Source: Imperialibacter sp040222385
GTDB taxonomy: Bacteria; Bacteroidota; Bacteroidia; Cytophagales; Cyclobacteriaceae
DNA length: 64,000 nt
Reading direction: 5' to 3'
Assembly: GCF_040222385.1 (NCBI RefSeq)
Contig: NZ_JAVKDF010000049.1
Span: 124,001 to 188,000 of the forward strand
Under the pieces are notes generated by a model that was not told the origin of the DNA, searched no databases, and worked only from the letters and a program-made list of their open reading frames with translations. Position 1 is the stretch's first letter, and each line of letters starts with the position of its first letter. Positions 18,371 to 27,706 of the stretch are shown in pieces. A program made the position numbers and the translations under genes.

Positions 18371-21300
18371 ATGCAACATTTACCCAACAGACTGTGGAGC
18401 ATGGCTTTCTTGCTCCTTTTCACGAGCTTTCTTTCCATGGGCCAGGTGCTCGACATGGAGCTGCTCAAAGGCATCAAACCACGCAATATCGGCCCGGCAG
18501 GCATGAGCGGCAGGGTCACTGCTGCCGACGTGGTGCAAAGCAACCCCGATATCATCTATCTGGGCACTGCATCCGGAGGCTTGTGGAAGTCGACCGGTGG
18601 TGGCACTAGCTGGACGCCCATTTTCACCAAAGAAAAAGCAGCCTCCATTGGCTCCATTGCTATCTATCAAAAATCACCCGACATCATTTGGGTGGGAACC
18701 GGCGAGGGCAACCCCCGTAACAGCCAAAGCATGGGCAATGGTGTGTACCGCAGCCTCGATGCCGGCCAAACCTGGCAGCACATGGGGCTGGAAAACACCC
18801 GCACCATCCACCGCATTTTCGTGCATCCCGACGACCCCAACACAGTGTGGGTAGGTGCACAGGGCAACGCCTGGGCCGATAGCCCCGACAGAGGTGTGTT
18901 CAAAACCACCGACGGCGGCAAAACATGGAAAAAAGTATTGTTTGTGAATAACCGCACAGGCATCGCCGATATGACGATTGATCCAACCAACCCTAACAAG
19001 CTGATCGCTGGTATGTGGGAATACCGCCGCTGGCCATGGTTCTTTAAGTCAGGCGGCGAAGGCTCAGGCATTTATGTGTCTGTTGACGGCGGTGAAAACT
19101 GGGCAAAGAGAACCTCCGACGATGGTTTGCCGGAAGGTGAAATAGGAAAAACCGCTATCGCTATTGCCCCATCCAACCCTGATGTGGTGTACGCACTTGT
19201 TGAAACTAAGAAAAACGCCCTCTACAAGTCGGTAGATGGAGGAAAGAAATGGAGCAAAGTGCAGGACCAGGATGTGGGCGACAGGCCTTTTTATTACTGG
19301 GATCTTTGTGTAGACCCTAAGAATGAAAATACGCTTTACAACGTATATGGCATTGTAAAGGTGAGTATCGACGGCGGAAAAACCTTCGAGACACTGGCCG
19401 GTGGCGATAAGGTGCATGTGGATCACCACATGTTTTATGTACTGCCTACCGATGCCTCCCTGATGCTTGATGGCAACGACGGTGGTGCCTACATCTCCCG
19501 TGACAGAGGCAAGACCTGGCGTTTTGTGGAGAACCTTCCCGTGGGCCAGTTCTACCATGTGAATGTGGACATGGATACGCCCTACAACGTGATGGGTGGC
19601 ATGCAAGACAATGGCAGTTGGAGAGGCCCAAGCCAGTCGCTGCACAACGGCGGCATCCGCAATGGCTACTGGGACGAGATCGCCTTTGGTGATGGTTTTG
19701 ACGTGGTGCCCGTTCCCGGCGATCTGCGCTATGGCTACGGCATGTCGCAGGGCGGTTTCCTTTCTTACCTCGACTTTGAAACCGGCTTCAGCCAGTTCAT
19801 CAAACCTAATCACCCCGACAACGTGTTTCTTCGCTTCAACTGGAATGCCGGCATTGCGCAGGATCCATTCGACGCCAACACCATTTACTACGGCAGCCAG
19901 TTTATTCACAAAAGCACCGACAGGGGACAAAACTGGAGCCTGATCTCCGGCGACCTCACCACCAACGACCCGGAAAAGACCAAGCTGGAAACCGGCGGGC
20001 TTACGTTTGATGCCACGGGTGCCGAAAATCACTGTACCATTTTGGCTATTTCGCCAAGCCCTCTGGACAAAAACGTTATCTGGGCTGGTACCGACGATGG
20101 CAATGTGCAGCTAACCAGAGACGGCGGCAAAACATGGGCAAATCTCTCAGCCAACATCAAAGGCCTGCCCAAAGGTGCCTGGATACCACAAATCAATGCT
20201 TCCACTTATAATGCAGGGGAAGCTTTTGTGGTAGTAAACGATTACCGCCGGGGCAACTGGGCACCGATGCTCTACCAAACCAAAGACTTCGGCAAAACCT
20301 GGGTGAACCTGGTCAGCGAGCAGAAGGTATATGGGTATGTACTTTCCATGGTGCAAGATCCCATCGAACCAAAGCTCATATTCGTAGGCACAGAATTCGG
20401 TCTTTACGTTTCTATTGATGCCGGGCAAACCTGGACAAAATGGACGAATGATTACCCAACGGTCTCTACCTACGACCTGAAGATTCATCCCAGAGAGCAC
20501 GACCTTGTGATCGGCACTTTCGGTCGTGCACTTTGGGTGATGGATGATATCAGGCCATTGAGAGAAATGGCCAGCAAAGGCGCTCAGGTAATTGCGCAGC
20601 CTCTGTATGCTTACCCTGCGCCTGACGCTTACCTCTTTGCCTACAAAGAAGCTGCGGGTACCCGTTTCATGGCGGACGCTATTTTCAAAGGCGACGACAG
20701 GGAGGCCGGAGCACTGCTCTCCTACTCAGTGAAAGCTACTTCGAAGCAAGACACTACCATCAAGTCGGACACTGTGAAACTGCAGATATCAGACGCCAGC
20801 GGCACCGTCATTCGCAACCTGTTTCAGGTGGTGGAAAAGCCCGGTCTGCAACGCATCGTTTGGGGTCTTGAAAAAAAAGGCGTTCGCAGCCCTGAGAGCC
20901 CCAAGCCTAAAGCAGGCGCCGCCGAGCCAAGTGGCTTTAGCGTATTGCCCGGCACCTACACAGTAAAGTATACTTATGCAGGTAAAGAAGCTACGACCAA
21001 AGTAGAAGTAAAAGCCGACCCACGGTTTACATTCAACCAGTCGGCTGCTGCACAAATGAGCCAGCGGTTTGATCGTGTCAATGCGATCATGGAAAAGGCA
21101 ACTGCTGCAGTGGATAAGCTCAACGATGCCAAGGCCGCCATTGCCAAAGTGAATGCAGCAATGGACGACAGCAGCATAGAAGGTAAAGAGGCACTCAAGA
21201 AGCAAGGTGCTGAACTGGAAAAGAAAATCACTGAACTGAAAGAGCGGCTGAAGTCAAAAGAAGATGTTCAAGGGATTTACGATGACCCCACTGTCGCTTC

Positions 21301-21496
21301 CAGTCGTCTTTTTATGGCCATGTACCAGGTGGGTAATCCCTACAACAGTGCCAACACCAATCAGGAATGGGCAATTGCCCAGGCAGAAAAGGCAACGGAC
21401 GATGGAGTGGCCAACACCGAGGCTTTCTTTAACACTGATTGGAAAGCCTATAAAGAAAAAGCTGGAGCTATTAACTTCTCTCCATTTAAGGATTAA
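18371..21496 (+). CDS. Secreted Asp-box/BNR-repeat beta-propeller protein (VPS10/sortilin-like)
   Basis: A 1041-residue exported protein. The ATG at 18371 is preferred to 18308 because it starts directly with a signal peptide (MQHLPNRLWSMAFLLLFTS, cleavage after SMG). At least eleven Asp-box motifs of the S/T-x-D-x-G-x-T/N-W type follow through residue 700 (for example TTDGGKTW, SVDGGENW, STDRGQNW, SIDAGQTW). They predict one or two large beta-propellers like sortilin/VPS10 or xyloglucanase-type GH74 folds. Residues 730-900 form a beta-rich linker with a FlgD-like IVWGLEKKGVRSPE segment. Residues 900-990 form an Ala/Lys-rich coiled coil. Database entries call such proteins glycosyl hydrolases, but no catalytic pair can be assigned here, so a binding or peptide-sorting role is equally possible. 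Confidence 0.85.
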   Translation: MQHLPNRLWSMAFLLLFTSFLSMGQVLDMELLKGIKPRNIGPAGMSGRVTAADVVQSNPDIIYLGTASGGLWKSTGGGTSWTPIFTKEKAASIGSIAIYQKSPDIIWVGTGEGNPRNSQSMGNGVYRSLDAGQTWQHMGLENTRTIHRIFVHPDDPNTVWVGAQGNAWADSPDRGVFKTTDGGKTWKKVLFVNNRTGIADMTIDPTNPNKLIAGMWEYRRWPWFFKSGGEGSGIYVSVDGGENWAKRTSDDGLPEGEIGKTAIAIAPSNPDVVYALVETKKNALYKSVDGGKKWSKVQDQDVGDRPFYYWDLCVDPKNENTLYNVYGIVKVSIDGGKTFETLAGGDKVHVDHHMFYVLPTDASLMLDGNDGGAYISRDRGKTWRFVENLPVGQFYHVNVDMDTPYNVMGGMQDNGSWRGPSQSLHNGGIRNGYWDEIAFGDGFDVVPVPGDLRYGYGMSQGGFLSYLDFETGFSQFIKPNHPDNVFLRFNWNAGIAQDPFDANTIYYGSQFIHKSTDRGQNWSLISGDLTTNDPEKTKLETGGLTFDATGAENHCTILAISPSPLDKNVIWAGTDDGNVQLTRDGGKTWANLSANIKGLPKGAWIPQINASTYNAGEAFVVVNDYRRGNWAPMLYQTKDFGKTWVNLVSEQKVYGYVLSMVQDPIEPKLIFVGTEFGLYVSIDAGQTWTKWTNDYPTVSTYDLKIHPREHDLVIGTFGRALWVMDDIRPLREMASKGAQVIAQPLYAYPAPDAYLFAYKEAAGTRFMADAIFKGDDREAGALLSYSVKATSKQDTTIKSDTVKLQISDASGTVIRNLFQVVEKPGLQRIVWGLEKKGVRSPESPKPKAGAAEPSGFSVLPGTYTVKYTYAGKEATTKVEVKADPRFTFNQSAAAQMSQRFDRVNAIMEKATAAVDKLNDAKAAIAKVNAAMDDSSIEGKEALKKQGAELEKKITELKERLKSKEDVQGIYDDPTVASSRLFMAMYQVGNPYNSANTNQEWAIAQAEKATDDGVANTEAFFNTDWKAYKEKAGAINFSPFKD

Positions 21497-21511
21497 TAAC
21501 TTAAGTTCCAT

Positions 21512-21568
21512 TGTCAGTCTGAGCTTGTCGAAGACGTCTTCGACAAGCTCAGACTGACATTTCTTTTT
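21512..21568 (+). terminator. Perfect 48-base palindrome with T-tract, terminator or REP-like element
   Basis: Arms 21512-21535 and 21536-21559 are exact reverse complements (24 bp, no unpaired loop bases; the centre is GACGTC), followed by TTTCTTTTT. Position and T-tract fit termination after the BNR gene. The core GAGCTTGTCGAAG / CTTCGACAAGCTC is, from general knowledge, a sequence seen as a dispersed repeat in many bacterial genomes. Confidence 0.75.
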
Positions 21569-21599
21569 ACCTTGCCAACTATTCACCAACAAAACTTTA

Positions 21600-22265
21600 A
21601 TGCCCACATACAAAGCCATTATCTTCGATTTCGACGGGACATTATTAGACACCGAAACCTTTCATTTTCATATCTGGAACGAAATTCTTGCTGAATACGA
21701 CATCGTAGTCTGTTATGAAGAATACATGGAAGTATTTGCTGGTGTTCCAACACCAGTAAACGCCGAAATGCTCGTAACAAAGCACAGCTTGCCAATTTCC
21801 AAACAGGGACTGCTTGAGCAACGGGAGAACCTGGCGTTGGAGCGAATGAAAACTGGCTCCTTCAAAATGATGCCCCACGCCAGAGAAACACTGGATTTCT
21901 TTTTCAACAAAGGCTATCCAATAGCCCTTGCTACTGGCAGTCCCCGACCCGATATCGACTTGCTGATGGAACGAATGGATTTGGCGAAGTATTTCAAAAT
22001 CACCATCACCCGGGACGATGTAAAAATCAGCAAACCCGACCCGGAAAGCTACCAAAAGTGTGTTGACTTCCTCGGTTTTCCGAAGTCAGATTACCTCGTC
22101 TTCGAAGATACGCCAAACGGTGCGCTGTCAGCTAAAAATGCTGGTCTTACGTGCTTTGCCGTGCAGCACGATGTGCGGGAGCATCACCGGCTGCAACATG
22201 CCGATAAGCTCTTCAATGACCTGAAAGCTGCTATGGACTTCCTGACAAGAGGCAAACTGATTTAG
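21600..22265 (+). CDS. HAD-family hydrolase, beta-phosphoglucomutase-like
   Basis: A 221-residue cytosolic HAD phosphatase. Motif I is FDFDGTLLD with nucleophile Asp10 and acid/base Asp12. A helical cap (type C1) spans roughly residues 17-85. Motif II is the ATGS region (ALATGSPRPD), motif III the Lys in ISKPDPESY, and motif IV the acidic VFEDTPNGALSAKNAG. Length and the FEDTPNG signature place it with the beta-phosphoglucomutase/phosphoglycolate phosphatase-like group; the substrate cannot be told (sugar phosphates are likely). The ATG at 21600 directly follows the palindromic terminator region, so it is probably transcribed from its own promoter. Confidence 0.9.
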   Translation: MPTYKAIIFDFDGTLLDTETFHFHIWNEILAEYDIVVCYEEYMEVFAGVPTPVNAEMLVTKHSLPISKQGLLEQRENLALERMKTGSFKMMPHARETLDFFFNKGYPIALATGSPRPDIDLLMERMDLAKYFKITITRDDVKISKPDPESYQKCVDFLGFPKSDYLVFEDTPNGALSAKNAGLTCFAVQHDVREHHRLQHADKLFNDLKAAMDFLTRGKLI

Positions 22266-22384
22266 ACAAGGCCGTTGTGTGTCACGGAAACGCATTCATT
22301 GATGTTTTTTATATCACATTTTAAAGTAAATTAATGGGACAATAGGAGTCGATTGTTTAAACGTAAGCAGCAGACATTTTTTAG

Positions 22385-22846
22385 ATGATAAGAAACTACC
22401 TACCCGACGACTACGCCAAAGTAATTGAAGTGTTCAGGCTAAATGTGCCTCAGTTTTTTGCCAGTGAAGAAGAAGCTGACCTAACGGACTACCTGAAAGA
22501 GCACGGTGAGAGCTACTATGTGATTGAAGTTAAAGGAGAAATAATTGGGGCCGGTGGCCATCACTATCCACTACCTGGCGTCGGTCGGCTGTCGTGGGAC
22601 TTCTTCCGGCCGGAAGTGCAAGGCAAAGGCTGGGGCCGCAAACTGATCAACCATTCACTCGACGAAATCCGAAGCAAAAAACATGTAAAGCGACTGGAAG
22701 TGTGGACTTCTCAGCAATCTTATCAGTTCTATGCCAAGTTTGGCTTCAATGTACATCGGGTAGAAAAAGATTTTTGGGCCAAAGGTTTCGACCTTTATCA
22801 CATGGAAATGATCGCCGATAAAATTCATAGGCCAACCTACTTTTAA
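22385..22846 (+). CDS. GNAT-family N-acetyltransferase
   Basis: A 153-residue single-domain acetyltransferase of the GNAT fold. The N-terminal strand-helix MIRNYLPDDYAKVIEVF is typical. The acetyl-CoA binding motif A appears as SWDFFRPEVQGKGWGRKLINH (the Q/R-x-x-G-x-G/A loop as VQGKGWG, about residues 78-84). Motif B follows with YQFYAKFGF. The acceptor may be a protein, amine or small molecule; nothing local decides. The gene stands alone between the HAD hydrolase and the SdpI-like gene, with 119 and 62 bases on either side. Confidence 0.9.
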   Translation: MIRNYLPDDYAKVIEVFRLNVPQFFASEEEADLTDYLKEHGESYYVIEVKGEIIGAGGHHYPLPGVGRLSWDFFRPEVQGKGWGRKLINHSLDEIRSKKHVKRLEVWTSQQSYQFYAKFGFNVHRVEKDFWAKGFDLYHMEMIADKIHRPTYF

Positions 22847-22908
22847 ACCTTTGCAAATGCTGGTTTGTCTTTAGGGAATTTTGTAAACTGACTTACAAAA
22901 CGCTACCT

Positions 22909-23268
22909 ATGCAGAATCTCTTTTGGATGCATTTTATTCTTGGCCCCCTCTTTTTAGTCATCGCTTTTCTTTTCAAAGTATTCCCTCCCAAAACCATCAA
23001 TTACCTCTACGGCTACCGCACCAGGCGGTCGATGAAATCAGACACAGCATGGCACGCAGCTAATACGCTAAGCGCCAACCTGATGGTAGGTGTTGGTTTT
23101 GCAACTTGCCTGGCTCAGGGCATTTTCTACGCTACAGGCATGGCCTTCGTGGCCTACGTCGGCTGGTCCAGCGGTGTGTTAGTCGTCCTACTATTGGCCA
23201 CCATTCCTGTTGTTGAATTACATCTAAAGGAGAATTTTGACGAGCAGGGCAACCCCATATCAAAATAA
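22909..23268 (+). CDS. SdpI/YhfL-family membrane protein
   Basis: A 119-residue protein with three predicted membrane helices (about 5-24, 55-75 and 80-103). The cytoplasmic loop YLYGYRTRRSMKSDTAWHAAN carries the family signature YGYRT-x-x-S-x-x-s-x-x-x-W-x-x-A. The founding member SdpI of Bacillus is the immunity protein to the SdpC toxin, but most family members are short orphan membrane proteins of unknown role. No toxin gene is beside it. The stop TAA ends one base before the ATG of the sulfatase gene, suggesting co-transcription. Confidence 0.85.
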   Translation: MQNLFWMHFILGPLFLVIAFLFKVFPPKTINYLYGYRTRRSMKSDTAWHAANTLSANLMVGVGFATCLAQGIFYATGMAFVAYVGWSSGVLVVLLLATIPVVELHLKENFDEQGNPISK

Positions 23269-23269
23269 G

Positions 23270-24838
23270 ATGAGAAAGTATTTGACTACCTCCCTAGTAC
23301 TATGCATCCTGTCCATGAGCTGCGAGCAAAAAGCGGCAAGGAAACCCAATATATTATTCATTCTCGTCGATGACCTTGGCCACAGTGACCTGAGCTCCAC
23401 GGGCAGCCAATTTTACGAAACGCCCAATATCGACAAGATTGCTGCTGAGGGCATGATGTTTACTCAGGGATACGCAGCCAGCCGGGTGTGTAGTCCGTCA
23501 AGAGCCAGCATCATTTCGGGTCGGTTTACAGCACGCCATGGTATCACCGACTGGATTGGAGCCAAATTCGGCGAAGACTGGCGTACACTCAACAGGTTCG
23601 ACAAACTGCTGCCTGCCGACTACACGCACTACCTTCCGCACGAATACGTGACGCTGCCCGAAACCCTGAAGGAAAATGAATATAAGACCTTCTTTGCTGG
23701 CAAGTGGCACCTGGGCGACAGGGGATCGTATCCTGAAAACCACGGTTTCGACATCAACATAGCAGGCTGGGACAAAGGCAGCCCAATGGGCGGCTACTTC
23801 TCTCCTTACGAAAACCCGAAGGTTTCAGATGGCCCTAACGGTGAGAACCTGTCGATCCGCCTGGCACAGGAAACCGCCCGTTTCATTGAAAGCCACAAGG
23901 ACTCCACCTTCTTTGCCTTTCTGTCCTTCTACGCCGTCCATGCCCCCATTCAAACGGAAGAAGAAAAATGGGCAAAGTACCGCAGCAAAGCTGAGCAAAT
24001 GGGGCTCGCTGAAAACGGCTTTGAAATGGAAAGCGTGCTTCCTATTCGGGTAACACAGGACAATCCTGTGTATGCCGGACTAGTAGAAACCATGGATGAG
24101 GCCGTCGGCATTGTACTCGACAAGCTCCAGGCACTTGGTCTGGACGAAAACACGATAGTCGTATTCACGTCCGACAACGGCGGGGTTTCTTCCGGCGATA
24201 ATTTTTCCACTTCCAATCTTCCGCTGCGGGGTGGCAAAGGTTATCAATGGGAAGGCGGCACGAGAGAGCCCTTTTTCATCAAAGTGCCATGGCTGAAAAG
24301 TAATGGTGCCAAAAGCAATGTGCCTGTCATCAATACCGACTTCTACCCCACCCTGCTGGAGCTGGCCAAAATACCGCTGAAGCCCAGCGAGCATATCGAC
24401 GGCGTTAGCCTGGTTCCACTGTTGGAAGGAAAATCAATCGCCGAAAGACCTCTTTACTGGCACTACCCTCACTACGGCAATCAGGGAGGCGAACCGTCTT
24501 CTGTGATCAGGCTGGGCGACTGGAAACTCATCCACTACTGGGAAGACGGCAGAGAGGAACTCTACAACCTGAAAAATGATGAGGTGGAGAGAAACAACGT
24601 AGCTTTACAGGAAATTGAGACAAGAGAAGAACTCAGCAAGCAATTGCTGGGCTGGCTGAAAGAAGTCAACGCCAAACTTCCGGTGCCTGACCCTGAGTAT
24701 GATACTGCAAAAACAAGTCAACGTCACGGAGACATTTTGAATAACCTATGGCCAAGACTCGAACAACAGAGAAAGGCCATGCTTACCCCTGGCTGGTCGC
24801 CCAATGCTGACTGGTGGGGAAGCAAAACGATCGACTAA
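23270..24838 (+). CDS. Secreted sulfatase (formylglycine-dependent, S1 family)
   Basis: A 522-residue sulfatase lipoprotein. The ATG at 23270 is chosen because it begins a lipoprotein signal (LTTSLVLCILSMSC, lipid Cys18) and follows the SdpI stop by one base. NILFILVDDLGHSDL contains the metal-binding Asp pair. CSPSRASIISGR holds Cys74 of the C-x-P-S-R motif, which a formylglycine-generating enzyme must oxidise; no such maturase is in the window. Metal-site residues continue in VVFTSDNGG, with FAGKWHLG also characteristic. The C-terminal subdomain includes YWHYPHYG and ELYNLKNDEVERNN. The likely substrate is a sulfated algal polysaccharide or glycosaminoglycan, and the next gene is a rhamnosidase. 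Confidence 0.93.
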   Translation: MRKYLTTSLVLCILSMSCEQKAARKPNILFILVDDLGHSDLSSTGSQFYETPNIDKIAAEGMMFTQGYAASRVCSPSRASIISGRFTARHGITDWIGAKFGEDWRTLNRFDKLLPADYTHYLPHEYVTLPETLKENEYKTFFAGKWHLGDRGSYPENHGFDINIAGWDKGSPMGGYFSPYENPKVSDGPNGENLSIRLAQETARFIESHKDSTFFAFLSFYAVHAPIQTEEEKWAKYRSKAEQMGLAENGFEMESVLPIRVTQDNPVYAGLVETMDEAVGIVLDKLQALGLDENTIVVFTSDNGGVSSGDNFSTSNLPLRGGKGYQWEGGTREPFFIKVPWLKSNGAKSNVPVINTDFYPTLLELAKIPLKPSEHIDGVSLVPLLEGKSIAERPLYWHYPHYGNQGGEPSSVIRLGDWKLIHYWEDGREELYNLKNDEVERNNVALQEIETREELSKQLLGWLKEVNAKLPVPDPEYDTAKTSQRHGDILNNLWPRLEQQRKAMLTPGWSPNADWWGSKTID

Positions 24839-24911
24839 CAGGACACCACAGTATGGAAATGACTTTGCCTGTTAACATATTTACCTTAGCATCAATGCTT
24901 AACCGATACCT

Positions 24912-27665
24912 ATGAGACTACTACTCCTACTTTCGCTGGCTATTCTGGCGAGCTGCACTACGAATGGCAACGAACCTGGTAAAATATCTCCCAGCAACCT
25001 CACCTGCGAGTACCTCGAAAACCCACCGGTGGTTGACATAGGCCGTCCCCGTCTGGCCTGGATCAATACTGCCACCGGCGATGAAAGAGGGCAAAAACAA
25101 ACCGCCTGGCAGGTGCGGGTAGCCAGCTCAAAAGCAGGCCTTGAAAACCCCGATTTATGGGACAGTAAGAAAGTTGACTCTGAACAAACGGACAGGGTCG
25201 AATATCAGGGAACGACTCTGGCCAGCAGAACCGAATGTTGGTGGCAGGTGCGGGTGTGGGACAAAGACGGCAACCCGTCCGGCTGGAGTGAGCCGGGGCA
25301 ATGGAGAATGGGCTTGCTGGCTGAATCCGACTGGAAAGCGCAGTGGATCGGAGCACCCTGGCAGGGCGAAGAGGCGCTGCCTAAACCCGATGGAGGGCCG
25401 GATGGCAGACCCAAGAAATTCGCTGGCCCGGCTCCTATGCTTCGGAAAGAGTTTGAGATCACAAAAGAAATTGACAAGGCCGTGGCTTACGTGACTGGCC
25501 TTGGCTACTTTGAATTCTATGCCAATGGCGAAAAAGTAGGCGACGATGTGCTGGTGCCTAACCAAACCAACTACGGCAAGCGTCCCGGATTGAACACCTC
25601 CTATATCAATGTGCAGGACAATTTCAGAAGGTACAAAGTGATGTACCTGGCGTACAACGTCAAAGATTACTTGAAGCAAGGCAAGAATGCCATCGGCAGC
25701 GTGTTGGGCAACGGCTTTTACAACCCAGCCAAGTTCTGGACTGAAGGCTACGGTTCACCTCGCTTCCTGGGCCAGATCCATATTACTTACACAGACGGAA
25801 CGGAGGATGTGATCATAAGCGATGAAAGCTGGAAAGCATCGCAAAGTCCTATTCTCATGGACATGGTTTACTATGGAGAAGTCTACGATGCCAGAAAAGA
25901 GCAACCGGGTTGGAGTACTGCTGACTTTGATCACTCTTCCTGGGAGCCTGTAGTAAAGAGAAAAGCGCCAGAGGGCGAGCTGGTGGCACACACTGCCTAT
26001 CCTGACAAGGTGACTGAAAGGCTGGAGCCTGTTTCCATCGAGAAGCTGGACAACGGCAACTATAAAGTCGACTTTGGGATAGAGATATCGGGGTGGGTAC
26101 GTTTCAATAATATAGAAGGGCCTGACGGGCATCAGATCGACGTTTCCTTTAATGGTAACCTCTACTCTGGCGACAATACCTATATTTTTAACGGAAAAGG
26201 CCCCACGTCATATGCCCCAAGGTTCAACTGGTTTGTTTTCAGCGGTATCGAGATCAAAAATTGGCCTGGCGAACTAACGAAAGAAAATCTAACGGCCGAA
26301 GCCGTCAACACCTACGTAGAAGAGTCAGCTACTTTCGAAACCTCCAACCAGCTTTTCAACGATATCAACAAAATATGGAGGCGCAGCCAGACCGACAATA
26401 TGCACGGCGGTATTGCCAGCGACTGCCCACACCGGGAGCGCTCAGGATACACCGGCGATGGCCAGGTTGCCTGCTCCATGGTCATGCATAACTTCGATGC
26501 AAAGAACTTCTATTACAAGTGGATACAAGACATGTATGAAGCCCAAAACGTAGAAACGGGCTACGTACCCAACGGTGCGCCCTGGCAGCCCGGTTGCGGC
26601 GGCGGTGTGGCCTGGGGGGCAGCTATCTGCATCATGCCATGGGAGTTTTACACGCAATATGGAGCGCTGGATATGCTGGAAGATAACTATGATGGCATGC
26701 AAGGGTATATCCGTTACATGCAGACGTGGGTAGATGAGGACGGCATCATGTTCTCCCAACGCAGAAATGGCTCTGGCGAAATCCTCAAGTGGTTCAACCT
26801 GGGCGAATGGGTGTCGCCCGGCGAATTGATACCTGATGATATGGTACATACCTTTTACTTCTGGCGGTGCGTTGAAATTGCCTCCAAAACTGCCAGGATA
26901 TTGGGTAAAAAAGGAGAAGCGGAGGCTTATGAGTCTTTAGCGCAAACGACCACGCAAGCATTTTACAAAAAGTTCTACAATTCAGAAACAAGCTCCTATG
27001 GAAAAGGAGGTGGCAATGTCCTTGCCTTGAGAATGGGCGTTCCGCCCGGACAATACGACCAGGTGAAAGCTGCCCTGATAGCAGACATAAAAGCGGATAA
27101 CGGACATCTCGACACAGGCATTTTCGGCACCAGGTTCTTCTTTGAGGTGTTGGCCAACAATGGCCTCAATAACCTGGCCTATGAGGCATTGAACAAAACC
27201 GATGAACCAAGCTTTGGGCATTGGCTGGAGCTGGGCTCCACCACTACCCGGGAGCACTGGAGTGAAGACGGCTCTTTCAACCACCCTATGTTTGGCGGTG
27301 GGCTGGTGTGGCTCTACAAAAACCTGGCTGGCATGCAAACCGATATTGCCAACCCTGGCTATAAGCACATCATCTTCAGACCACAGCCTGTTGATGAGCT
27401 TGACTTTGTCACTTATTCCAACAACACCATATATGGGCAAGCTGGAATTACCTGGAAAAACCAACCAAATGACTTTCAAATGGACGTTACCGTTCCTGTA
27501 GGAAGCACCGCAACCGTCTATATTCCTGCGAGTGAAAAAGAGGCGGTGACCGAAGGCGGTGAAGAAGCCGAAAATTCTGCCAGCGTCAATTTTAAAGGCA
27601 TGGAAGAAGGCTACGCTATTTTTGAGGTGGGAAGTGGAAACTATAATTTCGTTGCAAAGAAATAA
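24912..27665 (+). CDS. Alpha-L-rhamnosidase, GH78 family
   Basis: A 917-residue lipoprotein (signal LLLLLSLAILASC, Cys15). Domain order fits GH78: a fibronectin-like N-terminal domain (28-130, with AWQVRVASS and WWQVRVWDKDG), an N-terminal rhamnosidase beta domain (about 150-320), a jelly-roll region (340-450), the (alpha/alpha)6 catalytic barrel (about 450-800) and a C-terminal beta domain. The family signature SDCPHRERSGYTGDGQ puts the conserved Asp504 and Glu509 in the active site, Glu being the usual general acid. It removes terminal alpha-L-rhamnose from glycans. With the preceding sulfatase it suggests use of sulfated rhamnose-rich polymers such as ulvan, but no SusC/SusD pair or lyase is nearby. 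Confidence 0.93.
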   Translation: MRLLLLLSLAILASCTTNGNEPGKISPSNLTCEYLENPPVVDIGRPRLAWINTATGDERGQKQTAWQVRVASSKAGLENPDLWDSKKVDSEQTDRVEYQGTTLASRTECWWQVRVWDKDGNPSGWSEPGQWRMGLLAESDWKAQWIGAPWQGEEALPKPDGGPDGRPKKFAGPAPMLRKEFEITKEIDKAVAYVTGLGYFEFYANGEKVGDDVLVPNQTNYGKRPGLNTSYINVQDNFRRYKVMYLAYNVKDYLKQGKNAIGSVLGNGFYNPAKFWTEGYGSPRFLGQIHITYTDGTEDVIISDESWKASQSPILMDMVYYGEVYDARKEQPGWSTADFDHSSWEPVVKRKAPEGELVAHTAYPDKVTERLEPVSIEKLDNGNYKVDFGIEISGWVRFNNIEGPDGHQIDVSFNGNLYSGDNTYIFNGKGPTSYAPRFNWFVFSGIEIKNWPGELTKENLTAEAVNTYVEESATFETSNQLFNDINKIWRRSQTDNMHGGIASDCPHRERSGYTGDGQVACSMVMHNFDAKNFYYKWIQDMYEAQNVETGYVPNGAPWQPGCGGGVAWGAAICIMPWEFYTQYGALDMLEDNYDGMQGYIRYMQTWVDEDGIMFSQRRNGSGEILKWFNLGEWVSPGELIPDDMVHTFYFWRCVEIASKTARILGKKGEAEAYESLAQTTTQAFYKKFYNSETSSYGKGGGNVLALRMGVPPGQYDQVKAALIADIKADNGHLDTGIFGTRFFFEVLANNGLNNLAYEALNKTDEPSFGHWLELGSTTTREHWSEDGSFNHPMFGGGLVWLYKNLAGMQTDIANPGYKHIIFRPQPVDELDFVTYSNNTIYGQAGITWKNQPNDFQMDVTVPVGSTATVYIPASEKEAVTEGGEEAENSASVNFKGMEEGYAIFEVGSGNYNFVAKK

Positions 27666-27706
27666 AAGCCGGAACATTCTCTCAGGTTTCTACGTGTTGC
27701 TTGCTT

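Noticed and set aside
19064..20032. 322-codon open frame antisense to the BNR-repeat protein
   Set aside because: It reflects the codon bias of the real gene; it has no recognisable domain and the plus-strand frame has eleven Asp-box motifs.
22266..22384. Possible regulatory RNA between the HAD and GNAT genes
   Set aside because: No stable hairpin or conserved promoter was found.
26982..27677. 231-codon open frame antisense to the GH78 gene
   Set aside because: Lies entirely against a well-supported enzyme gene and has no motif of its own.
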